A stretch of DNA of 64,000 nucleotides. Origin: JAJPIG01 sp035504735 (GTDB lineage: Bacteria; Desulfobacterota; Binatia; Binatales; Binataceae). The DNA lies in NCBI GenBank assembly GCA_035504735.1, contig DATJRJ010000275.1, forward strand, positions 1-64,000, given 5' to 3'. Positions 28,047 to 37,499 of the stretch are shown here, piece by piece. Position numbers and translations under genes: made by a program. How positions within the stretch are numbered: the stretch's first letter is position 1; each line of letters opens with the position of its first letter. The notes beneath the pieces are model-generated. The model was given only the letters and a program-made list of their open reading frames with translations, made no database searches and had not been told where the DNA came from.

Positions 28047-29885
28047 ATGTCGCAGATACGTTTCGCAGTCGCCCAAGCTTTAGAGCATCGGTGCGTGCCG
28101 AGTCATCGATGCGGCCGGCGCGGCGGACCGGCCACCGCGATGGCCGTGCTGGTCCTTGCGCTGGTGTTTTTCGGCGTGGGCCATGTGCCGGACGCGGCAG
28201 CCGCGGCCCATCCGGATGTCGTCGCGATCGGCGACCTCCACCTCGATCATCCACTTGCGGCGGGACGGACCAGCATCCTCGAAGTTAGGTTTCGGATTCT
28301 TCACGGCTGGCATATCAACTCGAATCATCCGCTCTCCGAGGATTTCATCCCGACTCACGCCGAGATCATCGCTCCAGCGGGGGTCAAAGCGGGCTCCATC
28401 ACCTATCCGATGCCGGAGATCGTGAAGCTCGGATTCTCAACCGGCGAGAAATTTTCGGTCTTCACCGGCGACGCGCTTATCCAGGTGCCGCTCACGCCGG
28501 CATCCGGCTTCACCGGAGGGGCGTCGGAACCGGGGGCGGTGAAAATCGATTACCAGGCCTGCAACAACAATGAGTGCCTGCGGCCGACGTCAATCAGCAA
28601 GACGATCGATTTCGCCCGCCTGACGCCGGCGGGAACAGGGTCCGCGAGCCCCGCGATCGAAAATCGGACCGCGGGTTCCGGAGCCGATGCCTCGGTGCCG
28701 GCGAACCTGTTCGGCAATCATGGCTATTTCCTGGGCTTCCTGCTGGTACTGCTGGGCGGCCTGGCGCTCAATTTGACGCCTTGCGTCTATCCATTAATCG
28801 GCGTGACGGTCGCCTATTTCGGGAACCAGTCGGGAACCCATCGCAAGGTCGCGATGCTGGCATGCGTCTACGTGCTGGGAATCGCGCTGATGTTCTCGTC
28901 AGTCGGCGTCGCGGTCGCGCTTTCGGGCGGATTGTTCGGCGCTGCATTGCAAAATGTCTATGTGCTGAGCGCGATCGCCGCGGTGATGGTACTGCTCGCG
29001 CTCTCGAGTTTCGGCGTGTTCGTGGTCCAGGCGCCGCAGTGGATGATGCGCTGGGCGGCGGTGTCGCGCCCGGGCTTCCTCGGAGCGATGCTGATGGGGT
29101 TCGGGATGGGCGTGGTGGCGGCGCCCTGTATCGGACCGATCGTGCTGGGACTTCTGCTGATGGTCGAGCGCAGCGGCAGCCCGCTCTTCGGGTTCGCGCT
29201 GTTTTTCACGCTCGCCGTCGGCCTGGGGTTGCCGTACATCGGACTCGCGATGGCAGCGGGCAGCATCCGGCGCTTGCCGCGATCGGGCGAATGGTTGCGA
29301 TGGACCGAGATGTTATTCGGCTTCATTTTGATCGGCCTGGCGCTCTACTTTCTGGAACCGGTGATCCCGGGCCATATCATCAATCGCATCCTGCCGTTTT
29401 ACGCGGCAGGCGCTGGGATTTACCTGGGCTTCATCACCTCCGCCGGACGGAGTTGGCGGCCATTTCTGGTGTTCAGGGTCGGACTCGGGATGGTTGCGGT
29501 CGTGAGTCTCGCCTATTTCGCCCTGCATCGAGGTCCAAAGGTCACGCTGCATTTCCAACCGTTCGAGGAGGGAGCGTTGGCCAGCGCTCGTGCCGATGGC
29601 AAGCCGGTAGTCGTGGATTTCAGTGCCGACTGGTGCATCCCGTGCCGTGAGATGGAACGGACGACCTTCGCCGACCCGGCCGTGGTAAAGGCGGCGTCAA
29701 GCTTTATCCGGTTGCGGGCCGACCTTACAGCCGAGAGTCTCGAAAACGAGGAATTGACCCACCATTTCGGCGTCCAAGGGGTACCGACGACGTTGTTTAT
29801 CGACTCAAGCGGGCATATTCGCAAGCGCGAGGCGGGATACGTCGGCCCGCGCCAGTTTCTCGAGGATCTGCGGATTGCGGATTGA
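28047..29885 (+). CDS. dsbD: Thiol:disulfide interchange protein DsbD
   Basis: Carries electrons from cytosolic thioredoxin to periplasmic thiol proteins. It has 612 residues in three parts: a signal-like helix (about 32-52) and the alpha domain with the Cys pair CNNNEC (from residue 172); an eight-helix membrane part starting at about 227, with PCVYP and APCIGP Cys residues; and a C-terminal thioredoxin domain with WCIPC (Cys at 530). All six redox cysteines are present. A periplasm rich in c-type cytochromes and XoxF (with its vicinal Cys pair) would use such reductant; that link is inference. Confidence 0.93.
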   Translation: MSQIRFAVAQALEHRCVPSHRCGRRGGPATAMAVLVLALVFFGVGHVPDAAAAAHPDVVAIGDLHLDHPLAAGRTSILEVRFRILHGWHINSNHPLSEDFIPTHAEIIAPAGVKAGSITYPMPEIVKLGFSTGEKFSVFTGDALIQVPLTPASGFTGGASEPGAVKIDYQACNNNECLRPTSISKTIDFARLTPAGTGSASPAIENRTAGSGADASVPANLFGNHGYFLGFLLVLLGGLALNLTPCVYPLIGVTVAYFGNQSGTHRKVAMLACVYVLGIALMFSSVGVAVALSGGLFGAALQNVYVLSAIAAVMVLLALSSFGVFVVQAPQWMMRWAAVSRPGFLGAMLMGFGMGVVAAPCIGPIVLGLLLMVERSGSPLFGFALFFTLAVGLGLPYIGLAMAAGSIRRLPRSGEWLRWTEMLFGFILIGLALYFLEPVIPGHIINRILPFYAAGAGIYLGFITSAGRSWRPFLVFRVGLGMVAVVSLAYFALHRGPKVTLHFQPFEEGALASARADGKPVVVDFSADWCIPCREMERTTFADPAVVKAASSFIRLRADLTAESLENEELTHHFGVQGVPTTLFIDSSGHIRKREAGYVGPRQFLEDLRIAD

Positions 29886-30152
29886 TCCGGGGATTCGTAT
29901 TCTTGTTTGCCTATGTATATCGATGTTTGAGAATTGATTCCGGCTATCTTCGAATCGAGGCCTTTTTGGATAGTGCTTCGACCCGGTAGATTTCTTTACG
30001 ATTCGTGCTCTTTTTCGTGATTTCCTGCTATCATATAAACAACGTTTGATTTTTTGATAGCGCATCTTCGTCCAGCTTTACTTGGCAACCCGAAATGGGT
30101 ACCATCTATGTTGGCTGTGGAGTGCTGGTAGAGGACGTTCCGTTCGGTTTAT

Positions 30153-32570
30153 ATGGCAAACAAACAAGGATCTGAGAGTTACGGCGCCGATTCGATCAAG
30201 GTTCTCGAGGGGCTCGAAGCGGTCCGCAAACGTCCAGGAATGTATATCGGAGATACCGCCGAACGCGGGCTCCATCACCTGGTCACTGAAATCGTCGATA
30301 ACTCGGTCGACGAAGCGTTGGCGGGCTTCTGCACCGAGATCAACGTCGCGATTCTCGGCGACGACGCAATTTCAATCGAGGATAACGGCCGGGGCATTCC
30401 GGTCGACATGCATCCGACCGAAAAACGCTCGGCGCTCGAAGTCGTACATACCGTGCTTCACGCCGGCGGTAAGTTCGAGCGTAACGCCTACAAAGTCTCG
30501 GGCGGATTACACGGCGTCGGCGCTTCGGTGGTTAACGCGCTCAGTGAGGAGTTCGAGGTCGAGGTCCATCGCGACGGCAAGCTCTGGTATCAGCGCTACG
30601 AACGCGGCATCCCCAAGACCAAGGTCGAACAGCGCGGGACGACAAGGAAGACCGGCACCAAGACCACCTTCTCGCCCGACTCGAAAATCTTTCCCGAGGT
30701 CCGCTTCAAGTACGAGCTGATCGCGCGCTATCTCCGCGAGATGGCCTACCTCAACGCTGGTCTCAAGGTTGTGCTGCGCGACGAGCGCACCGGCAAACAG
30801 GACGAGTTCCATTACGAGGGTGGCATCCAGGAGTTCGTGCTCTCGCTAACGCAGAGCAGCGAAACGCTTCACGATCCGATCTATTTCCACAACATGCGCG
30901 AGGGCGTCGATATCGAATGCGCCCTGCAATGGACCGACGCCGTCCACGAGACGGTTTTCACCTACGCCAACAATATCCACACGGTCGAGGGCGGCACCCA
31001 CCTGTCGGGCCTGCGCTCGGCGCTGACCCGCACGCTCAATAACTACGCGACGCGCAACAATCTCTTCAAAAACAAGGAGATGCGCCTGGAGGGCGAGGAT
31101 ACGCGCGAGGGGTTGTTCGCGATCGTCACCGTCAAAATTGGCGAACCGCAGTTCGAGGGCCAGACCAAGACCAAGCTCGGCAACTCCGAGGTTGAGGGCC
31201 TGGTCGCCGGCCTCGTCAACGAAAAGCTCGGCGAGTATTTCGAGGAAAATCCGGGCGACGCCAAGCGGATTGTCGCGCGCGTGGTCGAAGCCGCGACCGC
31301 CCGCGAGGCGGCGCGCAAGGCCAAGGAACTGGTGCGGCGCAAGGGCGCGCTCGATTCCGGCTCGCTGCCGGGCAAGCTGGCCGATTGCCAGGAGCGCGAT
31401 CCGGCCCGCAGCGAGTTGTTTATCGTCGAGGGCGATTCAGCCGGGGGCTCGGCCAAGCAGGGACGCGACCGGCGGATCCAGGCGATTCTGCCGTTGCGCG
31501 GCAAGATTCTGAATGTCGAGCGCGCGCGGATCGACAAGGTGCTCTCTTCGGCCGAGCTGCGCACGCTGATTACGGCGCTCGGGATGGGCGTCAGTACCGA
31601 TAAGGACGTCGCCAAGTTGCGCTATCACACGATCGTGATCATGACCGACGCGGACGTCGACGGCTCGCATATCCGCACACTGCTGCTGACCTTTTTCTTC
31701 CGCCAGTTTCCCGAGATCATCGAGGGGGGATACCTGCACGTCGCGCAGCCGCCCCTGTTCCGCGCCAAGAAGGGCAAGAGTGAACGCTATCTGAAAGACG
31801 AGGCCGCACTCGAGGAGTATCTGACTGATCTGGGCGCTGAGGCGTTGACGCTCAAAGCCGGGGCGGGCAAGAGTGTCGATGAAATCAAGGGCGCCCGCCT
31901 CAAGGCGATCGCGCGCCGCGCGCTTTATCGCGATCGGATGTACGAGGCACTCGAGCGGCGCAGCAAAGAGCGTCCTATCGTAGGCGTGTTGGCCCGGATG
32001 GTATCGGCACGCGAGGTCACGGTCGAGACTTTCCGCGACGAATCGGTGCTCAAGCAGGCGGCCGACGCGATTACCCGCGATCCCGATACCAAGGACCTTA
32101 ATCTCGCCTGCCGTATCGAGCCCGAGGAGGGTTCCTTCCGCGCAGTCTTCACCCATCAGCGCAACGGCGCCACCCCGCCGACCATTATCGACCTCGGGCT
32201 CTACCATAGCGGCGAGCTGCGCGAGATTCGCCGGCTCTCGGGCGAGCTCGAGGAAATCAAGACGCCCTTCGTGCTCGCGTCCGGCGCCGAGGAACACACC
32301 GTCGAGACCCTCAAGGCGGTCGCCGAGGCCGTGCTGACGGCTGGCCAGAAGGGCGTCGAGGTGCAGCGCTACAAGGGCTTGGGCGAGATGAATCCGGAAC
32401 AGTTGTGGGCGACCACGATGAACCCCGAGGTGCGCTCGCTGCTCAAGGTCCAGGTCGGGTCACAGGAGGAGGCGGAGGAGATGTTCTCGAAGCTGATGGG
32501 CGATCAGGTCGAGCCGCGCCGCCAGTTCATCGAAGAGAACGCGCTCAACGTCAAGAATCTGGATATTTAA
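30153..32570 (+). CDS. gyrB: DNA gyrase subunit B
   Basis: ATPase subunit of gyrase. GHKL domain motifs (VRKRPGMYIGDT, EIVDNSVDEALAG, DNGRGIPVDMH, GGLHGVGASVVNALS), TOPRIM motifs (EGDSAGGSAKQGRDR, DADVDGSHI) and the C-terminal tail (YKGLGEMNPEQLWATTMNPE) are complete. It has 805 residues, E. coli-like length with the long TOPRIM insert. The upstream 267 bases are AT-rich for this genome and probably carry the promoter, but no clear Shine-Dalgarno precedes the ATG. Confidence 0.98.
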   Translation: MANKQGSESYGADSIKVLEGLEAVRKRPGMYIGDTAERGLHHLVTEIVDNSVDEALAGFCTEINVAILGDDAISIEDNGRGIPVDMHPTEKRSALEVVHTVLHAGGKFERNAYKVSGGLHGVGASVVNALSEEFEVEVHRDGKLWYQRYERGIPKTKVEQRGTTRKTGTKTTFSPDSKIFPEVRFKYELIARYLREMAYLNAGLKVVLRDERTGKQDEFHYEGGIQEFVLSLTQSSETLHDPIYFHNMREGVDIECALQWTDAVHETVFTYANNIHTVEGGTHLSGLRSALTRTLNNYATRNNLFKNKEMRLEGEDTREGLFAIVTVKIGEPQFEGQTKTKLGNSEVEGLVAGLVNEKLGEYFEENPGDAKRIVARVVEAATAREAARKAKELVRRKGALDSGSLPGKLADCQERDPARSELFIVEGDSAGGSAKQGRDRRIQAILPLRGKILNVERARIDKVLSSAELRTLITALGMGVSTDKDVAKLRYHTIVIMTDADVDGSHIRTLLLTFFFRQFPEIIEGGYLHVAQPPLFRAKKGKSERYLKDEAALEEYLTDLGAEALTLKAGAGKSVDEIKGARLKAIARRALYRDRMYEALERRSKERPIVGVLARMVSAREVTVETFRDESVLKQAADAITRDPDTKDLNLACRIEPEEGSFRAVFTHQRNGATPPTIIDLGLYHSGELREIRRLSGELEEIKTPFVLASGAEEHTVETLKAVAEAVLTAGQKGVEVQRYKGLGEMNPEQLWATTMNPEVRSLLKVQVGSQEEAEEMFSKLMGDQVEPRRQFIEENALNVKNLDI

Positions 32571-32793
32571 GACGGCGCAATCTGTATGAGGCTTCAGTCG
32601 ATTCAGAACCGGTTATACAACATGGCTTCTTGCTGTTCTTTATGTGCAAACCATTATGAAAGCCGTCGCTGGCCGGAACATTCATGGCTGGCACCCTTAA
32701 GTTTCGATCACACGCAAGGGGCCGCCGAGTCTGATTCCGGTGAACATTTGCGCGAGGGACATGAGGTAAAATTCGAAAACTTGTTGAACCTAA

Positions 32794-33060
32794 CGCTCGC
32801 CAGCAGACGTTCGAATTCCCAAGCGCCACACTACGAGCCCCCACGGAACCCGCGATGAACGTGAAACGAATCAATGTGATTTCTGCTTAGGCGAAAGAAC
32901 TGAGGTACTGCGCCTATATGTGCCCCAGGAGGCAGGTCCAGTAGCCACCGAGCCGTGGAATGCCGAGCATCCTCTCATAAGCGTAAATCTCTGCGCCGCT
33001 TGTCGCGGAAAGCTAGGGGAGCCCGACTTAACGGTTATGGAGTGGGTATTGAGACATTGA
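32794..33060 (+). pseudogene. Zinc-ribbon-like frame without start codon (gyrB-gyrA spacer)
   Basis: The 536-base spacer between gyrB and gyrA contains one open frame that looks coded: from about 32852 it reads TRDERETNQCDFCLGERTEV and later SVNLCAACRGKL, ending EWVLRH. Two CxxC pairs about 37 residues apart resemble a small zinc ribbon. The frame opens after a TAA at 32791 and has no ATG, GTG or TTG before the first Cys pair. A second frame (32586-32858) overlaps upstream and would need a frameshift to join. It may be a decayed gene, a rare-start gene or a sequence error. The rest of the spacer shows nothing clear. Confidence 0.35.
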
Positions 33061-33106
33061 GACAGCGCGCGCAGCGTCGGTAGAGAGAGTGTCAGCAGAT
33101 TAAGCA

Positions 33107-35656
33107 ATGGCGACCACTAACGGCAACGAACCGATCCGCAACGAACCGTCGCTCCTGAATATCGAAGACGACATGCGGCAGTCGTATCTCGACTACGCGA
33201 TGTCGGTGAATATCGGGCGCGCGCTGCCCGATCTCCGCGACGGCCTCAAGCCGGTCCATCGACGCATCCTCTACGCGATGTTCCGCGAGGGGCTGCTCGC
33301 GAATCGGCGCTATTCGAAATGCGCCGGCGTGGTCGGCGAGGTCCTCAAGCGCTACCATCCGCACGGCGACTCCGCGGTCTACGATGCGCTGGTGCGCCTC
33401 GCGCAGCCGTTCTCGGTCCGTTATCCGCTGATCGATGGTCAGGGCAACTTTGGCTCGATCGACGGCGACCCGCCCGCGGCCTATCGCTATACCGAATGCC
33501 GCCTGACACGGCTCGCCGAGCTGATGCTGGCCGATATCGACAAGGAGACGGTCGATTTCGTCCCCAATTTTGATGGCTCCCAGCAGGAACCTGAGGTGCT
33601 GCCCTCCCAGATTCCGAACCTGCTGATCAACGGTTCGGACGGAATCGCGGTCGGGATGGCGACCAATATCCCGCCGCACAATCTGGGCGAGGTCTGCGAT
33701 GCGTTGCTGGCGCTGATCAAGAACCCCGATCTGGCGCTGCCGAAAATTCTCGATATCATCCCGGGACCCGACTTCCCGACCGGCGGACAGCTCCTCGGCC
33801 GCGACGCAGTGCGCCAGGCCTACCTGACCGGGCGCGGAATCCTCACGATGCGCGCGCTCGCGGTAATCGAGACCGACAAGCGCAGCAGCCGCGCCTCGAT
33901 AATCGTGCGCGAGATTCCCTACCAGGTTAACAAGACGCGGCTGATCGAACGGATCGCCGACCTGGTCAACGAGCGGCGTATCGAGGGTATCAGCGATCTG
34001 CGCGACGAGTCGGATCGCGACGGGATGCGTATTGTGATCGAGCTCAAGCGCGACGCCGAGCCGCGCATCGTGCTGAACCAGCTTTATAAGCTCACGCAGA
34101 TGCAGGAGAGCTACGGGCTGATCATGCTGGCGATCCACGAGGGTCGCCCGCGCGAGCTGAATATCCGCGAGATGCTGCTCGCCTTTCTGGACCATCGCGA
34201 ACGCGTTATCACGCGCCGCTCGCTGTTCGAGCTGCGCCAGGCCGAGGCGCGGCTGCATGTATTGGAAGGCCTGCTGATCGCGCTTAAGAACCTCGATGCG
34301 GTGATCAAGCTGATTCGCGCCTCGAAAGACGCCGAGTCCGCGCGCAGCGGCCTGATGACTCAGTTCAAGCTGACACAGATCCAGGCCCAGGCAATCCTCG
34401 ACCTCACACTACGCCGCCTGACCTCGCTCGAGCGCGATAAGATTAGCGCCGAGTATCAGGAGACCGAGGCGACCATCATACGCCTCAGGAAGATCCTCGC
34501 CGACCGCACCGAGCTGCTGGCGATCATCGCCGGCGAGCTCAAGGAAATCCGCAAAGACTTCGCCGATCCGCGTCGCACGCAGATTATCGAGGCCGAGGGC
34601 GACTTCTCGGTCGAGGATCTGATCGTCGAGGAAGACGTGCTGGTCACCGTCAGCCACGGCGGCTACATCAAGCGCACCCCGCTCTCGCTCTATCGCACCC
34701 AGCGGCGCGGCGGACGCGGCAAAATCGGCGCTAGCACCGGCGAGGAGGATTTCGTCGAGCAGCTGGTGGCGGTCTCGACTCACGATCGGCTGTTGTTCTT
34801 CACCAGCGCCGGCAAGGTCTACCAGCTTAAGGCTTACGATCTGCCCGAAGCCGGTCGTGCGGCGCGCGGCCGCTCGATCGCGAATCTGTTGAGCCTCGCC
34901 GAGGGCGAATCGCTGTCGGCCTTCATGCCGATACCCAAAGAGACCGAGGGCAAGTACATGTTCTTCGTCACTCGGCGCGGACGCGTCAAGAAGACCGAGC
35001 TCGAACAGTTCTCCAACGTCCGTTCGACCGGGATTATCGCGATCAGCCTCGAGGACGGCGATGAGCTGGTCGGCGTGCGGATCACCGACGGGCATCAGCA
35101 GATTGTGCTCTCGACGCGCGAGGGCCAGGCGATCCGTTTCGCTGAGGAAGAGGTGCGTCCGATGGGACGCGGCACGCAAGGCGTGATCGGCATGGAGCTC
35201 GAATCGAGCAGTGTGAGAGACGGCAAGACCGTCACGCTGGTCCAGGACGAGGTGGTCTCGATGGCGACGTCGCGCGACGACGAAACGCTGTTGACGGTCT
35301 CGGAGCTGGGTTTCGGCAAGCGCACCGCGGCCAGCGAATATCGCCTGACGCATCGCGGCGGCAAAGGCGTGATCACGATGAACGTGACGGAGCGAACCGG
35401 CAAGGTAATCAACGTCCGCCAGGTCGGCTCCGACGATCAGGTGATGCTGATAACCGACGGCGGCAAGGTGATACGCCTCGACGTGAAGACCGTCCGCATC
35501 ACCGGCCGCAACGCGCAGGGCGTCAAGCTGGTAAAGCTCGACGAGGGCGAGAAAGTGCGCGCGGTCGCGGGCCTTGCCGAGCGGGAGGAAGACAGCGGCG
35601 CGAACGGCAACGGCACCGCCGAGCCGGACGATGCAGACGGCTCGCCTGGCAAGTAA
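33107..35656 (+). CDS. gyrA: DNA gyrase subunit A
   Basis: Breakage-reunion subunit of gyrase, 849 residues. The catalytic Tyr is at residue 128 (YRYTECRL). The quinolone region reads HPHGDSAVYDAL, with Ser and Asp at the positions altered in resistant strains, so it looks wild type. The C-terminal beta-pinwheel has a GyrA box, QRRGGRGK, the mark of supercoiling gyrase rather than ParC. The tail is acidic. ATG 33107 starts 536 bases after the gyrB stop, so it may have its own promoter. Confidence 0.98.
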   Translation: MATTNGNEPIRNEPSLLNIEDDMRQSYLDYAMSVNIGRALPDLRDGLKPVHRRILYAMFREGLLANRRYSKCAGVVGEVLKRYHPHGDSAVYDALVRLAQPFSVRYPLIDGQGNFGSIDGDPPAAYRYTECRLTRLAELMLADIDKETVDFVPNFDGSQQEPEVLPSQIPNLLINGSDGIAVGMATNIPPHNLGEVCDALLALIKNPDLALPKILDIIPGPDFPTGGQLLGRDAVRQAYLTGRGILTMRALAVIETDKRSSRASIIVREIPYQVNKTRLIERIADLVNERRIEGISDLRDESDRDGMRIVIELKRDAEPRIVLNQLYKLTQMQESYGLIMLAIHEGRPRELNIREMLLAFLDHRERVITRRSLFELRQAEARLHVLEGLLIALKNLDAVIKLIRASKDAESARSGLMTQFKLTQIQAQAILDLTLRRLTSLERDKISAEYQETEATIIRLRKILADRTELLAIIAGELKEIRKDFADPRRTQIIEAEGDFSVEDLIVEEDVLVTVSHGGYIKRTPLSLYRTQRRGGRGKIGASTGEEDFVEQLVAVSTHDRLLFFTSAGKVYQLKAYDLPEAGRAARGRSIANLLSLAEGESLSAFMPIPKETEGKYMFFVTRRGRVKKTELEQFSNVRSTGIIAISLEDGDELVGVRITDGHQQIVLSTREGQAIRFAEEEVRPMGRGTQGVIGMELESSSVRDGKTVTLVQDEVVSMATSRDDETLLTVSELGFGKRTAASEYRLTHRGGKGVITMNVTERTGKVINVRQVGSDDQVMLITDGGKVIRLDVKTVRITGRNAQGVKLVKLDEGEKVRAVAGLAEREEDSGANGNGTAEPDDADGSPGK

Positions 35657-35697
35657 TCGATCAAATCCTTATCGACTCTCCGCCGGGCTTCCGTTTT

Positions 35698-35760
35698 GTC
35701 ATTCCGAGCGAAGTCGGAGCGTAGTCGAGGAGTCTAGGCGAAGCAATGGATCCCTTTCTG
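35698..35760. repeat. Interspersed-repeat-like element (CATTCCGAGCGAAG type)
   Basis: The stretch begins GTCATTCCGAGCGAAGTCGG and continues with GTAGTCGAGGAGTCTAGGCG and then GGATCC near the end. This text closely resembles a short non-coding repeat found scattered in many environmental bacterial genomes, usually between genes. It lies between convergent gyrA and the DUF1646-like gene. Only one copy is in this window, so repetition within this genome is not shown here. Confidence 0.45.
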
Positions 35761-35766
35761 GAATAG

Positions 35767-36786
35767 TCAGTGGTATATAGCCATCACGGTCAATACTGCG
35801 AAACAGATAACCAGCAACGCGATCCCGGTACGCAGTCCGGGTCCCATCCATTCACGGCTGGCAATCTCCAGCCGGCCGGCGGCGACGATATTGGGTAGGT
35901 TGCCGGGAACCAGCATTCCACCGCTGATCAACAGGCTGAGCAGCGCTGCACGCTGCTGGCTCACGCTCAACGCCGGTCCGATTTCGACTGCGGCCAAGGT
36001 CGCATTGTCGACCACCGCGGAAAGAGTATTGAGCCAAAACCAAAACGCGTCCGGAGCGCGAACCAGGTAGAAGTCGACCACCGGCTGCAGTCCACGCGAG
36101 AGTGCAACCAGTCCGGCGATAAAGATATAAACCTTGCCGGCCCGAATCATGATCGACAGCCACGAATCCCGCTCCGCAATCGGATGCTTCTTGCCGCCTT
36201 TCATCGGCAGGAACAGGATGGGAATCGCAACCAGGACAATTCCCGCGACGATGAACGGGCCGAGCAGCCGCGCGAGGTACCAGAAATCCGCGTGAAGGTT
36301 GGCCAGGACCAGGGCGCTCGCCGGCATGCCTAGCGGTGTCAGGCCGCCGCCGATCCCGATGGCAAAACATCCGTAAACGGTCACACCAACCTCGGCCTTA
36401 CGATCAAGCCGCAGCATGGAAATCGCCTCGACGAAAACCAGCGCGGCGATCACCACGGTTATAAACCCGGCGAGCAGGCCCGCTATGATCGCCAGGCCGA
36501 AGCACAACCAGCGCTCACCGAGGATTCTGATTGCGCCTGCGAAAAAACGATCAAGATAATTCCGCAGGAAGCGGAACACGATGCCGAAGATCAGGACCGC
36601 CGCGCTCAATGCAATGGGTTCGCTAAGTGCCGATCGCATCAGGGCCGCATCGAATTGGCCCATCGCGATCGCGGTCAAAATTCCGACGATCAGAAAAAAC
36701 AGTTCGAGGTTGCGTTCGACCGGTCGCAGCAGGATGGGGCCGAGAAGAACCACCACGACCAGCACGCAGGCGAGGATGACGGTCAC
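35767..36786 (-). CDS. DUF1646-like multi-helix membrane transporter
   Basis: A polytopic membrane protein of 339 residues with about ten hydrophobic segments. The GGLTPLGMPASALVLANL and TLSAVVDNATLAAVEIGPALS segments, each before or within a helix, resemble the DUF1646 family and the ion-transporter superfamily (helix-break motifs of NhaD/ArsB-like carriers). The GTG start at 36786 is chosen: the frame stays open to 36918, but those 44 codons are the tRNA-Ser gene read as protein. Substrate unknown. Confidence 0.7.
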   Translation of the reverse strand: MTVILACVLVVVVLLGPILLRPVERNLELFFLIVGILTAIAMGQFDAALMRSALSEPIALSAAVLIFGIVFRFLRNYLDRFFAGAIRILGERWLCFGLAIIAGLLAGFITVVIAALVFVEAISMLRLDRKAEVGVTVYGCFAIGIGGGLTPLGMPASALVLANLHADFWYLARLLGPFIVAGIVLVAIPILFLPMKGGKKHPIAERDSWLSIMIRAGKVYIFIAGLVALSRGLQPVVDFYLVRAPDAFWFWLNTLSAVVDNATLAAVEIGPALSVSQQRAALLSLLISGGMLVPGNLPNIVAAGRLEIASREWMGPGLRTGIALLVICFAVLTVMAIYH

Positions 36787-36812
36787 GGCGATATCTCGGC
36801 GGCAAAGAGCAT

Positions 36813-36902
36813 TGGCGGAGGGGGTGGGATTCGAACCCACGAGCGGCTCACGCCGCTGCCGGTTTTCAAGACCGGTGCCTTCAACCGCTCGGCCACCCCT
36901 CC
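36813..36902 (-). tRNA. tRNA-Ser (anticodon UGA)
   Basis: On the minus strand the acceptor arm GGAGGGG pairs with CCCCTCC, followed by G and an encoded CCA. The anticodon loop CTTGAAA between CCGGT and ACCGG gives anticodon TGA (reads UCA). A long variable arm (GCGGCGTGAGCCGC) and a TTCGAAT loop in a GTGGG/CCCAC stem confirm a class II serine tRNA, 90 bases. It ends 26 bases before the DUF1646-like start. Confidence 0.96.
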
Positions 36903-37010
36903 ACACCTGAGCAAGCATCTACATGGTTTTGAACTGTGGCGCGACTGATCGAATGCTTCCCTGAGTGGCCGTGCTTCAGGATTCCACTCCAAACGGATTC
37001 GGCACTCCGG

Positions 37011-37499
37011 CTATTCGTTTTGGCTAGCGGTACGATCAACAGCGGTCACGCGACTGCGCGCACTTGCCCAATCGAAGGCAAGCGCGCCCCATTCGTCAAT
37101 CCGGGTATGAAGATAAATCCCGGCCACCATCGCAGCGACGAAGACGAAGACGGGAAGTGCTCCGGAAGCGAGCGAGGTGAGCACAGGTCCGGGACAGAAC
37201 CCGCCGAGTCCCCACCCGGCGCCGAAAATCGCCGCACCCACGACCAGCTTCGTGTCCAAATCGCTCTTCTTTGGCAACGAGAAATTCGGCATCAACCATG
37301 GAGACGCCATTTTAACGGAACAGCGATAGGCCACGAAATAAACCGCGATCGCGCCGATCATGACAAAGGCCAGGGTCGCGTCCCAGGCGCCAAAAAAATC
37401 GAGAAACCCGATGACCTTCACAGGCCGGGTCATTCCGGAAATCCCTAGACCGAGGCCGAACACGATTCCTGAGACGAAGGAGGTCAGCAATGCTTTCAT
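37011..37499 (-). CDS. YeeE/YedE-family membrane protein (DUF6691), C-terminal-type half
   Basis: A 162-residue membrane protein with four to five helices; GISGMTRPVKVIGFLD and GLGGFCPGPVLTSL are conserved YeeE/YedE marks, the latter with its Cys. The start at ATG 37499 is chosen as it overlaps the upstream partner by 4 bases (ATGA) and begins at the first helix; the frame is open upstream to 37628 inside that partner. YeeE-type proteins import thiosulfate or related sulfur species; substrate here not known. Confidence 0.85.
   Translation of the reverse strand: MKALLTSFVSGIVFGLGLGISGMTRPVKVIGFLDFFGAWDATLAFVMIGAIAVYFVAYRCSVKMASPWLMPNFSLPKKSDLDTKLVVGAAIFGAGWGLGGFCPGPVLTSLASGALPVFVFVAAMVAGIYLHTRIDEWGALAFDWASARSRVTAVDRTASQNE

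Noticed and set aside
36813..36902. Could the class II tRNA beside the transporter be tRNA-Sec, given selA in the window?
   Set aside because: The anticodon is TGA (Ser, reads UCA), not TCA, and the acceptor arm has the usual seven base pairs.
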